A stretch of DNA of 64,000 bases from Nitrospirota bacterium (GCA_021790195.1 JAJYIF010000001.1:186001-250000); one strand, 5' to 3'; numbered from the stretch's first letter, positions 8,402-16,648 are shown. Notes: a model not told the origin generated them from the letters alone. Program-made: numbers and translations.

Positions 8402-9616
8402 CTACTTCCTGGTCCCTTTCAATTTTTCGGAAATAACTTCTTTCACTTCCGAAACGGAAATATCCTCAAGACATTTGCTTATCTTGCTCCCTCCGCATCC
8501 GTCTTCTCCGCAAGGGATGCAGTCCCACCCCCGCTGAATAACTGTATGGATGCCGAAGGCCTGCATACCGTTTCTCTGAGAGTACGGACTAAGAATTGTT
8601 GAGCTTTGGACCCCGGACTTTGAACTTTCTTTATTATCATTGTGTGTGGTATTGTCTGACATTGGACTCTGGACTTTGAACTTGGAACTCTCCTTATTGT
8701 CCCACGGCCCCCAGTTAAAGGCCCCGCTCGGCCCGAACAGGGCCACAACAGGGGTATCCACTGCCGCCGCAACGTGCATCGGCGCAGAATCGACCCCGAA
8801 GAACATCCTCGCGGCAGAAGCGACTGCGGCGAGCTGTTTCATCGTTGTCTTTCCGCAGAGATCGATCAGTCTACGGTGAGGACCGGCAAGAGACAGAATC
8901 CTCGCGGCCTTCCCCATCTCACGTTTCTCGGGAGAAGACGTGACTATGACAGTCACGCCTTCTTCAAGTAGCCATCTTATTATCTCCGCCATATGCTTGT
9001 CGTTCCAGCACTTGAAGAGCCACCTGGATGTAGGATGGACATGGACGATAACGTCGTCTCTTCCCACACCGTTCTCAGCAATAATCCTTGCGACGAAGCG
9101 CATGTCGCTTTCGGGCACAAATAAATCCACCGAAAGATCCGACGTATCTATGCCGTGCCGCCTCACGATGTCGAGATTCTGAAGGATCGTATGTATCTTG
9201 CGGTCTGGTTTCGAAAGATGGGTATAAAGACGCCTCTTGCCAGGCAGTCCGTTTCTGGGTCTCCATCCGAGCCTGTACCGGGCTCCCGATATAAAGGAGA
9301 GGATGGCCGGCCTGTCCCCACCGGTCAGATCGACGGTCATGTCGAATCCTCCCGCCCTGATCTGCCTCAGGAAACCCAGCTCCTTTCCGTATCGTCGCAG
9401 GGGAGGCAACCCTTTTATAGCCCTCTCAAAGACTATCACATCGTCAATAAGGGGATTCCCCTTCAGGACATCCTCGGTCCCCGAGTTCACGAGGGCGGAT
9501 ATACTGGCATCCGGAAAATTCTCTCTCAGCGCCCTGAATACAGGTACCGTTATGAGAACATCGCCTATATGCCGAAGTTTTATTACCAGGATCTTTCTTA
9601 CGTTTCTAAAGACCAT
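8402..9616 (-). CDS. GT9 heptosyltransferase (WaaQ/WaaF-like) with in-frame repeat insertion
   Basis: LPS core heptosyltransferase-like enzyme. Seen: NVRKILVIKLRHIGDVLIT at the start, VDLTGGDRPAILSF, VHVHPTSRWLFKCW, and FGVDSAPMHVAAAVDTPVVA in the donor domain. KLRHIGDVL reads most like the heptosyltransferase III (WaaQ) group. Between FGPSGAFNWGPW and HTVIQRGWDCIPCGEDGCGG there are about 45 extra, Ser/Asn-rich residues with two related 21-residue units (DNKESSKFKVQS and DNKESSKSGVQS), encoded by a nucleotide repeat at about 8590-8700. Without them the length would be normal. The ATG at 9616 was chosen because it precedes the conserved N-terminus; the frame is open further upstream. Confidence 0.83.
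   Translation of the reverse strand: MVFRNVRKILVIKLRHIGDVLITVPVFRALRENFPDASISALVNSGTEDVLKGNPLIDDVIVFERAIKGLPPLRRYGKELGFLRQIRAGGFDMTVDLTGGDRPAILSFISGARYRLGWRPRNGLPGKRRLYTHLSKPDRKIHTILQNLDIVRRHGIDTSDLSVDLFVPESDMRFVARIIAENGVGRDDVIVHVHPTSRWLFKCWNDKHMAEIIRWLLEEGVTVIVTSSPEKREMGKAARILSLAGPHRRLIDLCGKTTMKQLAAVASAARMFFGVDSAPMHVAAAVDTPVVALFGPSGAFNWGPWDNKESSKFKVQSPMSDNTTHNDNKESSKSGVQSSTILSPYSQRNGMQAFGIHTVIQRGWDCIPCGEDGCGGSKISKCLEDISVSEVKEVISEKLKGTRK
8590..8700. repeat. Tandem repeat inside the GT9 gene
   Basis: Two imperfect copies, about 63 bp apart, of a sequence reading (plus strand) TTGGAC, a CC or TC variable step, then GGACTTTGAACTT and a CTTATTGTC or TTTATTATC end. The unit is low-complexity and looks like an intergenic-type repeat that has become part of the reading frame without breaking it. 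It encodes a hydrophilic loop in the heptosyltransferase-like protein. Confidence 0.75.
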
Positions 9617-9792
9617 CTCTATTAATATCCAAGCACGCCAGGCCTCTCGTACAGGCATAAGTGGCCCCGCAGAGGCATGGAGGCTGAAAAGAGCTTTATC
9701 TGCGACACCTGTCAGGACCACACTGATTGCGAGGTCCGGCCATGATATTGCAAATATGGAATCATCCCGTCGTTATTATAAAGTTTTTTCGG

Positions 9793-9814
9793 GCCTGCCT
9801 GCCGGCAGGCAGGC
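9793..9814. repeat. Perfect palindrome with arm GCCTGCCTGCC
   Basis: A 22-bp perfect palindrome built from arm GCCTGCCTGCC and its complement, in the short gap between the waaG-like gene and the heptosyltransferase. A related copy with one central difference is at 43007-43027, and a half copy lies in the element inside hisF (13874-13890). It behaves like a small interspersed palindromic repeat. Confidence 0.8.
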
Positions 9815-9848
9815 TTCATGCCTCTGCGGAATGCAACATTAACTTCAA

Positions 9849-10967
9849 TCAGATATTATTTACCTTTTTGATCGCTTCTGTAAATTCACAGACAGCACGC
9901 TGAATGGAAAAGAGCTCTGCTTTCTTCCTCGCCTTCCCGCCCATCTCTCCGGGATCGCGGAGAGAGCGACGGACAGCTTCACCAAGCTCGCGCGCATCGA
10001 ACAGGTCTTCCACGACAAAGCCCTCGTGTCCGTTTTCAACAAGCTCGTTCACTCCGTTGTTCTTCGTGGTAACCACCGGGAGCCCGGAGGCCATGGCCTC
10101 CAGAGTTGCATTGCTGAAGGGATCATAAAGGGTGGGCAGGACAAAGAGATCTGCCGCAGCGTAATATCTTTCTATCTCACTCCTTGGGCCGAGAAAGATA
10201 ACCCCGCCCCCGACACCTTTTCCCTTTGCGAGACTCCTGAACCGGCCGGGATTGTCCCTTCCGATCACCAGCACCTTCACGTCTTCGTCTCCCAGAAACG
10301 ATATGGCGTCTATCAAGGTCCCAAGCCCTTTTCTCTTGAAGCCCGTGCCCACAAAAAGAACTACCTTTGATCCTTCGGATATGCCGAGGTCCCCCCTCAC
10401 CCGCCTTCTCCACTTCCCTCTATTGTCCTGAGAGAATCTATCGAGATCGACGCCGTTATAAATGGTCATCAGCCTTTCCTCGGGAACGGCATAGTGGCTG
10501 ACAATCTGCTCCTTGACCATCCTTGAGTTGGCTATGATAAGCCGTGTGTCCGAAAAAAGTTTCCTCTCGATGTCAAGGAGCGAAAGGTGAAGAGGGTTCA
10601 GTCTGAAGGAAACCCTCTTGTGGAAAGGCTCGACTGCCGACCTGATCTTCAGCCACTCGGCATGGCATCCCTCGCCGGCGCGGTAGATGTCCTGACAGTT
10701 CGTCCTCTCAAAACTGATAATGCAATCCATCTGCTGCTCTTCTTCTATCGCCCTCGCCGCATTCCTGCTGAACGTTATCGTGGAGAGAAAGGAATTGAAG
10801 GCCGCAGCCTCAACCTTATGAAAGACCACTCCTTCCCCGTCCGACCATTGGTTTGCGAATATATGTATTTCGTGCCCTTCCTTCCGCAGATGTTCCATCA
10901 GGGTCTGGAGATACCTCTCGGCGCCCCCGTGAATCGAGAACTTCTTTTTTATAAATGCAAGCTTCAT
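9849..10967 (-). CDS. waaG: WaaG-like LPS core glycosyltransferase (GT4)
   Basis: Probable glucosyltransferase I-type enzyme of the LPS core. About 372 residues. N-terminal MKLAFIKKKFSIHGGAERYL; the acceptor domain has CQDIYRAGEGCHAEWLK, at the place where E. coli WaaG has its Asp-Val-Tyr-x-Ala-Asp region; the donor domain has LFVGTGFKRKGLGTLIDAI, VLVIGRDNPGRF and ATLEAMASGLPVVTTKNNG. It sits between another core transferase and a GT2 gene. The ATG at 10967 is the only start near the conserved N-terminus. The symbol rests on overall resemblance; another GT4 specificity is possible. Confidence 0.75.
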   Translation of the reverse strand: MKLAFIKKKFSIHGGAERYLQTLMEHLRKEGHEIHIFANQWSDGEGVVFHKVEAAAFNSFLSTITFSRNAARAIEEEQQMDCIISFERTNCQDIYRAGEGCHAEWLKIRSAVEPFHKRVSFRLNPLHLSLLDIERKLFSDTRLIIANSRMVKEQIVSHYAVPEERLMTIYNGVDLDRFSQDNRGKWRRRVRGDLGISEGSKVVLFVGTGFKRKGLGTLIDAISFLGDEDVKVLVIGRDNPGRFRSLAKGKGVGGGVIFLGPRSEIERYYAAADLFVLPTLYDPFSNATLEAMASGLPVVTTKNNGVNELVENGHEGFVVEDLFDARELGEAVRRSLRDPGEMGGKARKKAELFSIQRAVCEFTEAIKKVNNI

Positions 10968-11012
10968 AGTAATCCTGATCGCTGTGAAGCAGGGGGGACG
11001 GTCACCGACCTG

Positions 11013-11759
11013 CTACCCGTCCTTTTTCTTCTCCCACATCTTCGCATACTTGAGGAATGTGTAAGAGCTGTATAGCCCGGCGAGTATGAAGCCGTGCATT
11101 CCATCCCTGAACCCCTGCCTGAGGAAGAACATCTTCGCAAACACACAAAAAGGGTTTATGAGCATAGAGAGGACATGAGGCGCAGACTTCTTGTTATGCA
11201 GTTCAGCAGCGGAGAGGGTGGAATAGTTCTCCATCTTTCCGACGTAATCGGAAATAGTACCGTAAGTGTAATGCTCAAGCGGCTGCCCCAGGTAGTCCAC
11301 AGGGCCGTCCACTACAACCTTCTCATGGACCTCCCGGAACTCCACGTGCGACACATCCTTTCTGAAAAGTCTAAGCGTATAGTCAGGCCACCATCCGCTG
11401 TGGCGGATCCATTTGCCGAGAAAGAAATTCTTCCGGGGGACATAAAACCCCATGGGACCGTTTCCCTTTATCTTCTCCTTGATCTCCTCGGCCAGTCCCT
11501 CGGTGACTCTCTCGTCGGCATCGAGTATGAGTACCCACTGGTTTTCGGCAAGATCGACCGCCGCCTGTTTCTGCCTCGCATAGCCCATCCATTCCCTCTG
11601 ATAAACCCTGTCGGTATATCTCCTGCATATCTCTACAGTGCCATCCGAGCTGAAGGCATCTATCACGACGATGTCATCGAAGGCGCTTACGCTCTTCAGC
11701 GCCCGCTCTATGTTCCTTGCTTCGTCCTTTGTCACGACGGCGACCGAAACGGGTATCAA
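11013..11759 (-). CDS. GT2 glycosyltransferase (WaaE/KdtX-like), TTG start
   Basis: Cytoplasmic GT-A enzyme, about 248 residues, resembling LPS core beta-1,4-glucosyltransferases. Seen: IPVSVAVVTKDEARNIERAL at the very start, DDIVVIDAFSSDGTVEI, WVLILDADERV (metal-binding DAD), and GKWIRHSGWWPDYTLRLFRK. The frame is open far upstream, but the family begins at this point. The TTG at 11759 has AGGAGG six bases upstream, and its TTGA contains the stop of the preceding DUF3108 gene, so the start is well supported as translationally coupled. Confidence 0.84.
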   Translation of the reverse strand: MIPVSVAVVTKDEARNIERALKSVSAFDDIVVIDAFSSDGTVEICRRYTDRVYQREWMGYARQKQAAVDLAENQWVLILDADERVTEGLAEEIKEKIKGNGPMGFYVPRKNFFLGKWIRHSGWWPDYTLRLFRKDVSHVEFREVHEKVVVDGPVDYLGQPLEHYTYGTISDYVGKMENYSTLSAAELHNKKSAPHVLSMLINPFCVFAKMFFLRQGFRDGMHGFILAGLYSSYTFLKYAKMWEKKKDG

Positions 11760-12523
11760 TAGATTCCTCCTGTGAGGCTTGCGTTTATCGAGCCGACCTT
11801 CACCTTTGTCTTGAGCAGGACCGGTATGCGTCTTTGATCGTCGGTCAGCCAGATATAGATCTCTCCCTTCCGGTAAAAAATGCCCTCCGACTTCATAAGC
11901 GGCTTGACCAATATCGTATCGAAGACGCCGGCCGGCACCTCTATTCTTTCCTTCCTCAGCACCTGGACTTCGACATGCCAAACCTTCTTGCTGTCAAAGA
12001 TCGTGACATGGACGGGTTTGCCGACTTCGAGACGCAACGTCCTGAGATAATAAAAGCTCGAAATCGGGTCGAACGTCATGGCGGGCACCGCGAACTCTTT
12101 TCTTTCCTTGTCGAGATAATCTATGTAAGTGACCTTCGAGTTATGCTGGTCGAATATCACCTCTTTGTTCTTCCTGTGCCTTCCTTCTCTCAGCGCGAGC
12201 CTATAATTCAGAGGGCGTCCCATTGAGCGCAAAGAGCGCTCCTTCGAAAGCCTGCTCTCGACCCTGTCGTCTACGACATAGAAAAGAGATAACCATTTTG
12301 CAGACCTCGCCGTGGAGATTATACTTATCCACGCCCCTTCGTCCCTCACTTCCAGCGAGGCCTCGCCCGCCTTGATCCCGGCCCATGTAAGGTCGTACTG
12401 AAGTTTCTCGGGCAAATTGAAGGAATGTGCGGCGCCGGGACATGCGAGTGACGCAAAAACCAAAACTGCAAATGCTCTCCCGAGGAGAAAGAAATCCTTC
12501 AATTTTGAGCCGTAATTCCTCAT
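11756..12523 (-). CDS. Exported DUF3108 family protein
   Basis: About 255 residues. The N-terminus KLKDFFLLGRAFAVLVFASLACPGAAHS is a signal peptide, so the mature protein should be periplasmic. The rest is beta-rich, with LQYDLTWAGIKAGEASLEV, PLNYRLALREGRHRKNKEV, FDPISSFYYLRTL and VPAGVFDTILVKP, the conserved pattern of DUF3108. The molecular function of this family is not settled. It is the first gene of the minus-strand LPS run; its start codon is only 42 bp from the divergent hisA start. Confidence 0.82.
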   Translation of the reverse strand: MRNYGSKLKDFFLLGRAFAVLVFASLACPGAAHSFNLPEKLQYDLTWAGIKAGEASLEVRDEGAWISIISTARSAKWLSLFYVVDDRVESRLSKERSLRSMGRPLNYRLALREGRHRKNKEVIFDQHNSKVTYIDYLDKERKEFAVPAMTFDPISSFYYLRTLRLEVGKPVHVTIFDSKKVWHVEVQVLRKERIEVPAGVFDTILVKPLMKSEGIFYRKGEIYIWLTDDQRRIPVLLKTKVKVGSINASLTGGIY

Positions 12524-12565
12524 TTTTCTCTTTAATATTAAATATTAGGCTTGTGGTATATTAAT

Positions 12566-13294
12566 ATGATGTTTGTTATTCCTGCAATAGATTTAAAGGG
12601 CGGAGAGTGCGTAAGGCTGCTCCAGGGGAAGGAAGACGCGGTCACCGTTTACTCGGATGACCCCGGCTCGACGGCAAAGCGCTGGGAGTCATGCGGGGCA
12701 AGAATGCTCCATGTAGTTGACCTGGACGGCGCCTTCCGAGGAAGCCAGATGAATTTCAGCGCCATCAAGAAGATCCGCGAATCGGTCTCAATGCAAATAG
12801 AGGTCGGGGGCGGCATCAGAGATATGGAAAAGATCGACGAGTTGATAGGTATCGGGATAGACCGGGTAATCCTCGGGACCGTTGCGATCGAAAAGCCGGC
12901 CCTGTTGGTCGAGGCTTGCGGGAAATATCCCGGGCGGGTCGTCGTCGGTATCGACGCAAGGGACGGAAGAGTAGCGGTTAAAGGATGGGTTGAGGTAACG
13001 CCGGTCGGCGCAAGAGATCTCGCGAGAGATGTCGCCGCAAAGGGCGCCGCAGGGATCATCTATACCGATATTTCGAGAGACGGCATGATGACAGGGCCGA
13101 ACGTAAAGGCCATGGAAGAGATGGTCAGATCTGTCAATGTACCGGTAATCGCTTCCGGAGGCGTCTCTTCGATGCAGGATGTCATGGATTTGATGCGGAT
13201 CAAAGGCCTGTGGGGAGTTATTACGGGAAAGGCGATATATTCGGGGGCGATTGACCTGAAAGAGGCGATAAGGATTGCGATGCGGGATTCATGA
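12566..13294 (+). CDS. hisA: HisA, ProFAR isomerase
   Basis: Fourth step of histidine biosynthesis: isomerisation of 5-ProFAR to PRFAR by a TIM barrel. Seen: FVIPAIDLKGGECVRL (catalytic Asp), HVVDLDGAFRG, IEVGGGIRDMEKI, VVVGIDARDGRVAVKGW, IYTDISRDGMMTGPN (second catalytic Asp) and IASGGVSSMQDV with phosphate-binding glycines. About 242 residues, the normal length. Two ATGs lie in tandem (12566, 12569) with no clear ribosome binding site; TATATT at 12557-12562 is close enough that the mRNA may be nearly leaderless. hisF follows after 76 bp. Confidence 0.94.
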   Translation: MMFVIPAIDLKGGECVRLLQGKEDAVTVYSDDPGSTAKRWESCGARMLHVVDLDGAFRGSQMNFSAIKKIRESVSMQIEVGGGIRDMEKIDELIGIGIDRVILGTVAIEKPALLVEACGKYPGRVVVGIDARDGRVAVKGWVEVTPVGARDLARDVAAKGAAGIIYTDISRDGMMTGPNVKAMEEMVRSVNVPVIASGGVSSMQDVMDLMRIKGLWGVITGKAIYSGAIDLKEAIRIAMRDS

Positions 13295-13361
13295 TGCAGG
13301 ATGCAGGGAGAAGCAGCGACGATTATGATCGCGTTATCTTGTATCGTGCATTTTGCATCAT
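13291..13361 (+). repeat. Inverted repeat between hisA and hisF
   Basis: Arms ATGATGCAGGATGCA (13291-13305) and TGCATTTTGCATCAT (13347-13361) pair over 8 bp, a 2x2 internal loop and 5 bp. The left arm contains the hisA stop, and the right arm ends just before the GGAGG of hisF. It could couple or attenuate hisF translation. Confidence 0.6.
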
Positions 13362-13370
13362 GGAGGACAG

Positions 13371-14330
13371 ATGCTTGCTAAGCGGATAATACCTTGCCTG
13401 GACGTAAAAGATGGTCGTGTCGTCAAGGGCGTGAGCTTTGTGAACTTGATAGATGCCGGCGACCCGGTGGAGAACGCCAGGTTCTACGATGAGCAGGGCG
13501 CCGACGAACTCATTTTTCTCGATATCACGGCCTCTCATGAAAAGAGGAAGATAATTATCGACGTGGTTGAAAGGACCGCCGCCGATGTCTTTATGCCGTT
13601 GACTGTGGGAGGGGGGATAAAGACGCTTGAGGATATCAGGGACCTCCTCCGCGCGGGGTGCGATAAGGTATCCATTAACACTTCAGCCGTAAAGGATCCA
13701 TTTTTCATCAGCAAGGCCGCGGAGAGATTCGGAAGCCAGTGCATCGTAGTCGCTATCGATGCTAAAAGGGTGCTCGGCGGCATATCGTGGGCCGAAGACG
13801 AGAAGTGGTTCAGTGATCCGGCGTTGGAGGATGTGTGTCTTAGTCCCCAATTTGTCATTCCCGCAAGCGCCATGCCGGCAGGCAGGCAGGAAGCGCGTCG
13901 GGAATCCTTCTTAAAGGATAGGAAAGATTCCGGACAAGCCGGAATGACATGTCATGAGTCCAAGAGTGGCGAAAACAGACTGATATGGGCCATCTCGACC
14001 CACGGCGGGAGAAAGATGAAGCGGATCGACGCCGTCAAATGGGCAAAGAAGATGGAAGTTCTGGGCGCGGGCGAGATAATGCTCACAAGCATGGACAAAG
14101 ACGGGACAAAGGACGGCTATGATATAGAGCTCACAAGGGCCGTCTCCGAGGCGGTATCCATCCCTGTGATCGCCTCCGGGGGAGCCGGTACGCTTGAACA
14201 CCTTTATGATGGACTTGTATCCGGCAAGGCTGACGCGGTCCTCGCAGCTTCAATTTTTCACTTCAGGGAATATACAGTCAAAGAAGCGAAAGAATATCTG
14301 AGATCAAAGGGCGTGGCGGTTAGGTTATAA
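13371..14330 (+). CDS. hisF: HisF, imidazole glycerol phosphate synthase cyclase subunit, with internal insertion
   Basis: Cyclase that uses ammonia from HisH to make IGP and AICAR. Seen: [20 protein letters not shown] with the catalytic Asp, [67 protein letters not shown] (second catalytic Asp) and [17 protein letters not shown] precedes the ATG at 13371. At 319 residues it is about 65 longer than usual. The excess lies between VVAIDAKRV and STHGGRK; residues about 161-193 are encoded by a palindromic repeat (13853-13949). The frame and all catalytic motifs are intact, so the enzyme may work with an enlarged loop. No hisH is in the window. Confidence 0.92.
   Translation: MLAKRIIPCLDVKDGRVVKGVSFVNLIDAGDPVENARFYDEQGADELIFLDITASHEKRKIIIDVVERTAADVFMPLTVGGGIKTLEDIRDLLRAGCDKVSINTSAVKDPFFISKAAERFGSQCIVVAIDAKRVLGGISWAEDEKWFSDPALEDVCLSPQFVIPASAMPAGRQEARRESFLKDRKDSGQAGMTCHESKSGENRLIWAISTHGGRKMKRIDAVKWAKKMEVLGAGEIMLTSMDKDGTKDGYDIELTRAVSEAVSIPVIASGGAGTLEHLYDGLVSGKADAVLAASIFHFREYTVKEAKEYLRSKGVAVRL
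13853..13949. repeat. MITE-like palindromic element inside hisF
   Basis: About 97 bp bounded by TGTCATTCCCGC on the left and GCCGGAATGACA on the right, an inverted pair of the widespread TGTCATTCC type. It also contains GCCGGCAGGCAGGCAGG, half of the palindrome found at 9793 and 43007. It lies wholly within the hisF frame, encoding [19 protein letters not shown] and what follows, without introducing a stop. Confidence 0.85.
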
Positions 14331-14343
14331 TACGCCCACGCAG

Positions 14344-15459
14344 TCATCTCTGATCCGCGGAGCTTAGCACATTACGCCCTTTCCCGTCCGGCTTTTCTAT
14401 CCGGTAAACCCTTATAAGTTCATTGTTTGCCGGAGGAACAGCGACCTTGAAGATTCTATCAGCGACCTGCTCGCCGCCAAAAATATCTCTTACAGGCGAT
14501 TCAGCGGTTACGTCCGATATACTATTGCCTTTCCTCACTGTCACCTCGACTTCCGGAAAGCCTTTCGCGTCCGAATAACGCGCGCAAAGCGAGGCAGCCA
14601 CGGGAACAAAACTTTCCGAGCCGGCCCCGTATAAGAGCGCAACCGGACTTCCCACGCCCTCGACGGTCAGCAGATAATCATTATTGCGCGCTAATGACTC
14701 AATTACCACATTCTCCCTTTCGTCCCTACCCACAACGGTCTTGCATGTCGGTGAAAGCCTGAAATGCCTTCCAACCCTCAACAGATGGAAGCTGTCGAGA
14801 GAAGGATCGGGGTCATGGCCAAGAAGTTCTTTGAGCCGGTGAGAATAATTCGGTTCAGTAAGAAGGCACCCGCCGGCAGGGGCGGGATAGTCGGTCAGTC
14901 CGAACTCCTCCGCAAGGGCCATCTGCGGTCTTCTCGAACGACCGTTGAAGGCATATAACCTTCCCCGGTCAATAAGTCCGTCCTTTTCCGGCATCGTCAT
15001 TTCCATCAGCTTTGCGCTCAGCGGTCTCAGCACGTATCCTTTGAGGCCTGCCTCCTTGTCGATCATGGCGAGTGTGTTCCTCTGCTGACTCATAGGTCTC
15101 TGTCCGAGCACCTCGCCCGTGACGATAAAATCCGCACCCGTCATCTGCATAAGCTCCCGTGCCTCTTTCAGCATCAGTATCCGGCAATCGATGCAGGGGT
15201 TCATGTTCCTGCCGTGCCCGTGCCTGGGATTCTTGACTATCTCTACGAATTTGTCCGCAAGGTGGGAAAGCTTTACCTGAAAGCCGAACTTTTCAGCGGC
15301 GGGGAACGGATTTCTTGAGCAGGAAGAACTGTCGCTTATGTCACAGCCGAAGTGCGTCAGAAAAGTCACGGCGGTGACTTCTATTCCCTGCCTCATAACC
15401 GCGAGGACCGACAGGGTGCTGTCCAGCCCGCCTGAAAGTAGTGCTATTACCTTAGCCAC
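14344..15459 (-). CDS. ThiI/MnmA-like PP-loop protein with NFACT-like C-terminus
   Basis: ATP pyrophosphatase of the AANH superfamily, probably a tRNA thiolation-type enzyme. IALLSGGLDSTLSVLAVM near residue 5 is the PP-loop; CDISDSSSCSR, NMNPCIDCRILML (Cys-x2-Cys) and FIVTGEVLGQRPMSQQ follow the arrangement of the 4-thiouridine synthase-like group, and DYPAPAGGCLLTEPNYS continues it. The C-terminal 130 residues (LRVGRHFRLSPTCKTVVGRD) resemble the NFACT-type RNA-binding domain often fused to these proteins. The start is GTG at 15459. It lies downstream of rfaE1 on the same strand and convergent with hisF, 13 bp apart. The exact tRNA or sulfur substrate is not known. Confidence 0.75.
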   Translation of the reverse strand: MAKVIALLSGGLDSTLSVLAVMRQGIEVTAVTFLTHFGCDISDSSSCSRNPFPAAEKFGFQVKLSHLADKFVEIVKNPRHGHGRNMNPCIDCRILMLKEARELMQMTGADFIVTGEVLGQRPMSQQRNTLAMIDKEAGLKGYVLRPLSAKLMEMTMPEKDGLIDRGRLYAFNGRSRRPQMALAEEFGLTDYPAPAGGCLLTEPNYSHRLKELLGHDPDPSLDSFHLLRVGRHFRLSPTCKTVVGRDERENVVIESLARNNDYLLTVEGVGSPVALLYGAGSESFVPVAASLCARYSDAKGFPEVEVTVRKGNSISDVTAESPVRDIFGGEQVADRIFKVAVPPANNELIRVYRIEKPDGKGRNVLSSADQR

Positions 15460-15516
15460 ATCAAAACCGTTGCGCGTAATGTGTAACGCGCAATAATAAC
15501 AAATTCACCAAACCCA

Positions 15517-16488
15517 TCACGCCTTACGCGCCACCTTTAGCGATCTTATCAGCTTCTCAGGCGCAACTACGGCTGTCCCCACTTCACCGACCACGATACC
15601 GGCGGCATGGTTCGCCACTATGGCGGCCTCCTGCAACGTGGCGCCTGCGGCATAGGCAAGGGCAAATGCGGCGATCACCGTATCTCCGGCGCCGGTAACA
15701 TCGAAGACATGTCTTGCCACAGTCGGGATATGGGTGATCCTTTCCTTCTCGAAAAGGCTCATGCCCTCTTCGCCCCTCGTAATCAGAACGGCCCCGCAGG
15801 CAAGCTGTCTCAAAAGGGTCCTGCCCGCCTTGATGAGGGTCCTTTCGTCCTTTATCTCGACCCCCGAGCCCTGGGAAGCCTCCATAACATTGGGAGTGAT
15901 CAGCCCCGCGCCTTTATAGAAATGGAAATGGCCCACTTTCGGATCGACCGCGAGCAGCTTCCGCTTCTGCTTCGCATGTTTCAGCATCTCCCGTATGAGG
16001 GAGCGGTAAACAACACCCTTCTTATAGTCGGAGACGATAACCGCCTCATGTTCATGGACGGCATGTCCTAAAAAAGAATTAAGTCTCTTCAGAAGGCTTC
16101 CCGAGATGCCTTTCTTTTCCTCTTTGTCGAAACGGACCACCTGCTGGTTGTGAGCTATGACCCTTGTCTTTACAGTAGTGGGTCTTGAATCTTCGAATAT
16201 CTCACATACCACACCCTTGTCTTCAAGAAGCTGCCTAAGGACCTGACCGGCCCTGTCCCGGCCGGCAACGCCAGCCACCGTGACCCGGCCGCCGAGGGCG
16301 ATTATGTTGTTGGCCACATTCGCCGCCCCTCCAAGCTTGAAGTCGTCGGCGATGACCTCCACCACGGGAACAGGGGCCTCAGGAGAGATCCTGCTGACCT
16401 TCCCCCATATGTATCGGTCGAGTATAAGGTCGCCGACCACCAATACCTTACTCTTATCGAAATTCTTCACAATATCCCGAAGACCCAT
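15517..16488 (-). CDS. rfaE1: D-glycero-beta-D-manno-heptose-7-phosphate kinase
   Basis: Ribokinase/PfkB-family kinase making heptose-1,7-bisphosphate for ADP-heptose, feeding the GT9 enzymes of this window. Seen: KVLVVGDLILDRYIWGKVS with the RISPEAPVPVVEV substrate segment, GGAANVANNIIALG, VSDYKKGV, LITRGEEGMSLFE, and DVTGAGDTVIAAFALA with the catalytic Asp. At 323 residues it is the kinase domain alone; the adenylyltransferase half found in bifunctional HldE is absent and should be elsewhere. The start at 16488 (MGLRDIVKNF) was chosen over an upstream in-frame ATG because it matches the family start. Confidence 0.93.
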   Translation of the reverse strand: MGLRDIVKNFDKSKVLVVGDLILDRYIWGKVSRISPEAPVPVVEVIADDFKLGGAANVANNIIALGGRVTVAGVAGRDRAGQVLRQLLEDKGVVCEIFEDSRPTTVKTRVIAHNQQVVRFDKEEKKGISGSLLKRLNSFLGHAVHEHEAVIVSDYKKGVVYRSLIREMLKHAKQKRKLLAVDPKVGHFHFYKGAGLITPNVMEASQGSGVEIKDERTLIKAGRTLLRQLACGAVLITRGEEGMSLFEKERITHIPTVARHVFDVTGAGDTVIAAFALAYAAGATLQEAAIVANHAAGIVVGEVGTAVVAPEKLIRSLKVARKA

Positions 16489-16596
16489 CTTTCCAAAATA
16501 ACTTACCGGGACGCCAAAAATCAACAAAGCAGCAATGTACAACGGACAAGCGTACCCGGACTTCGGATGAACGATTGCGGCCGGAAACAATTTTGC

Positions 16597-16627
16597 TTGA
16601 TTTTCTAACTTAATAATGTTTTATAAT
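16597..16627 (+). promoter_or_regulatory. Promoter with 19-bp spacer before merR-like gene
   Basis: TTGATT (16597-16602) and TATAAT (16622-16627) are separated by 19 bp, the long spacing typical of MerR-family targets. The spacer holds an imperfect dyad, AACTTAATAATGTT. This suggests autoregulation by the product of the next gene. Confidence 0.5.
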
Positions 16628-16648
16628 TACAGATATCGATTATCTGAT

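Noticed and set aside
15470-15493. Hairpin TTGCGCG...CGCGCAA between rfaE1 and the ThiI-like gene as a terminator
   Set aside because: It has no T run on either strand and lies between co-directional genes; I cannot say more than that it can fold.
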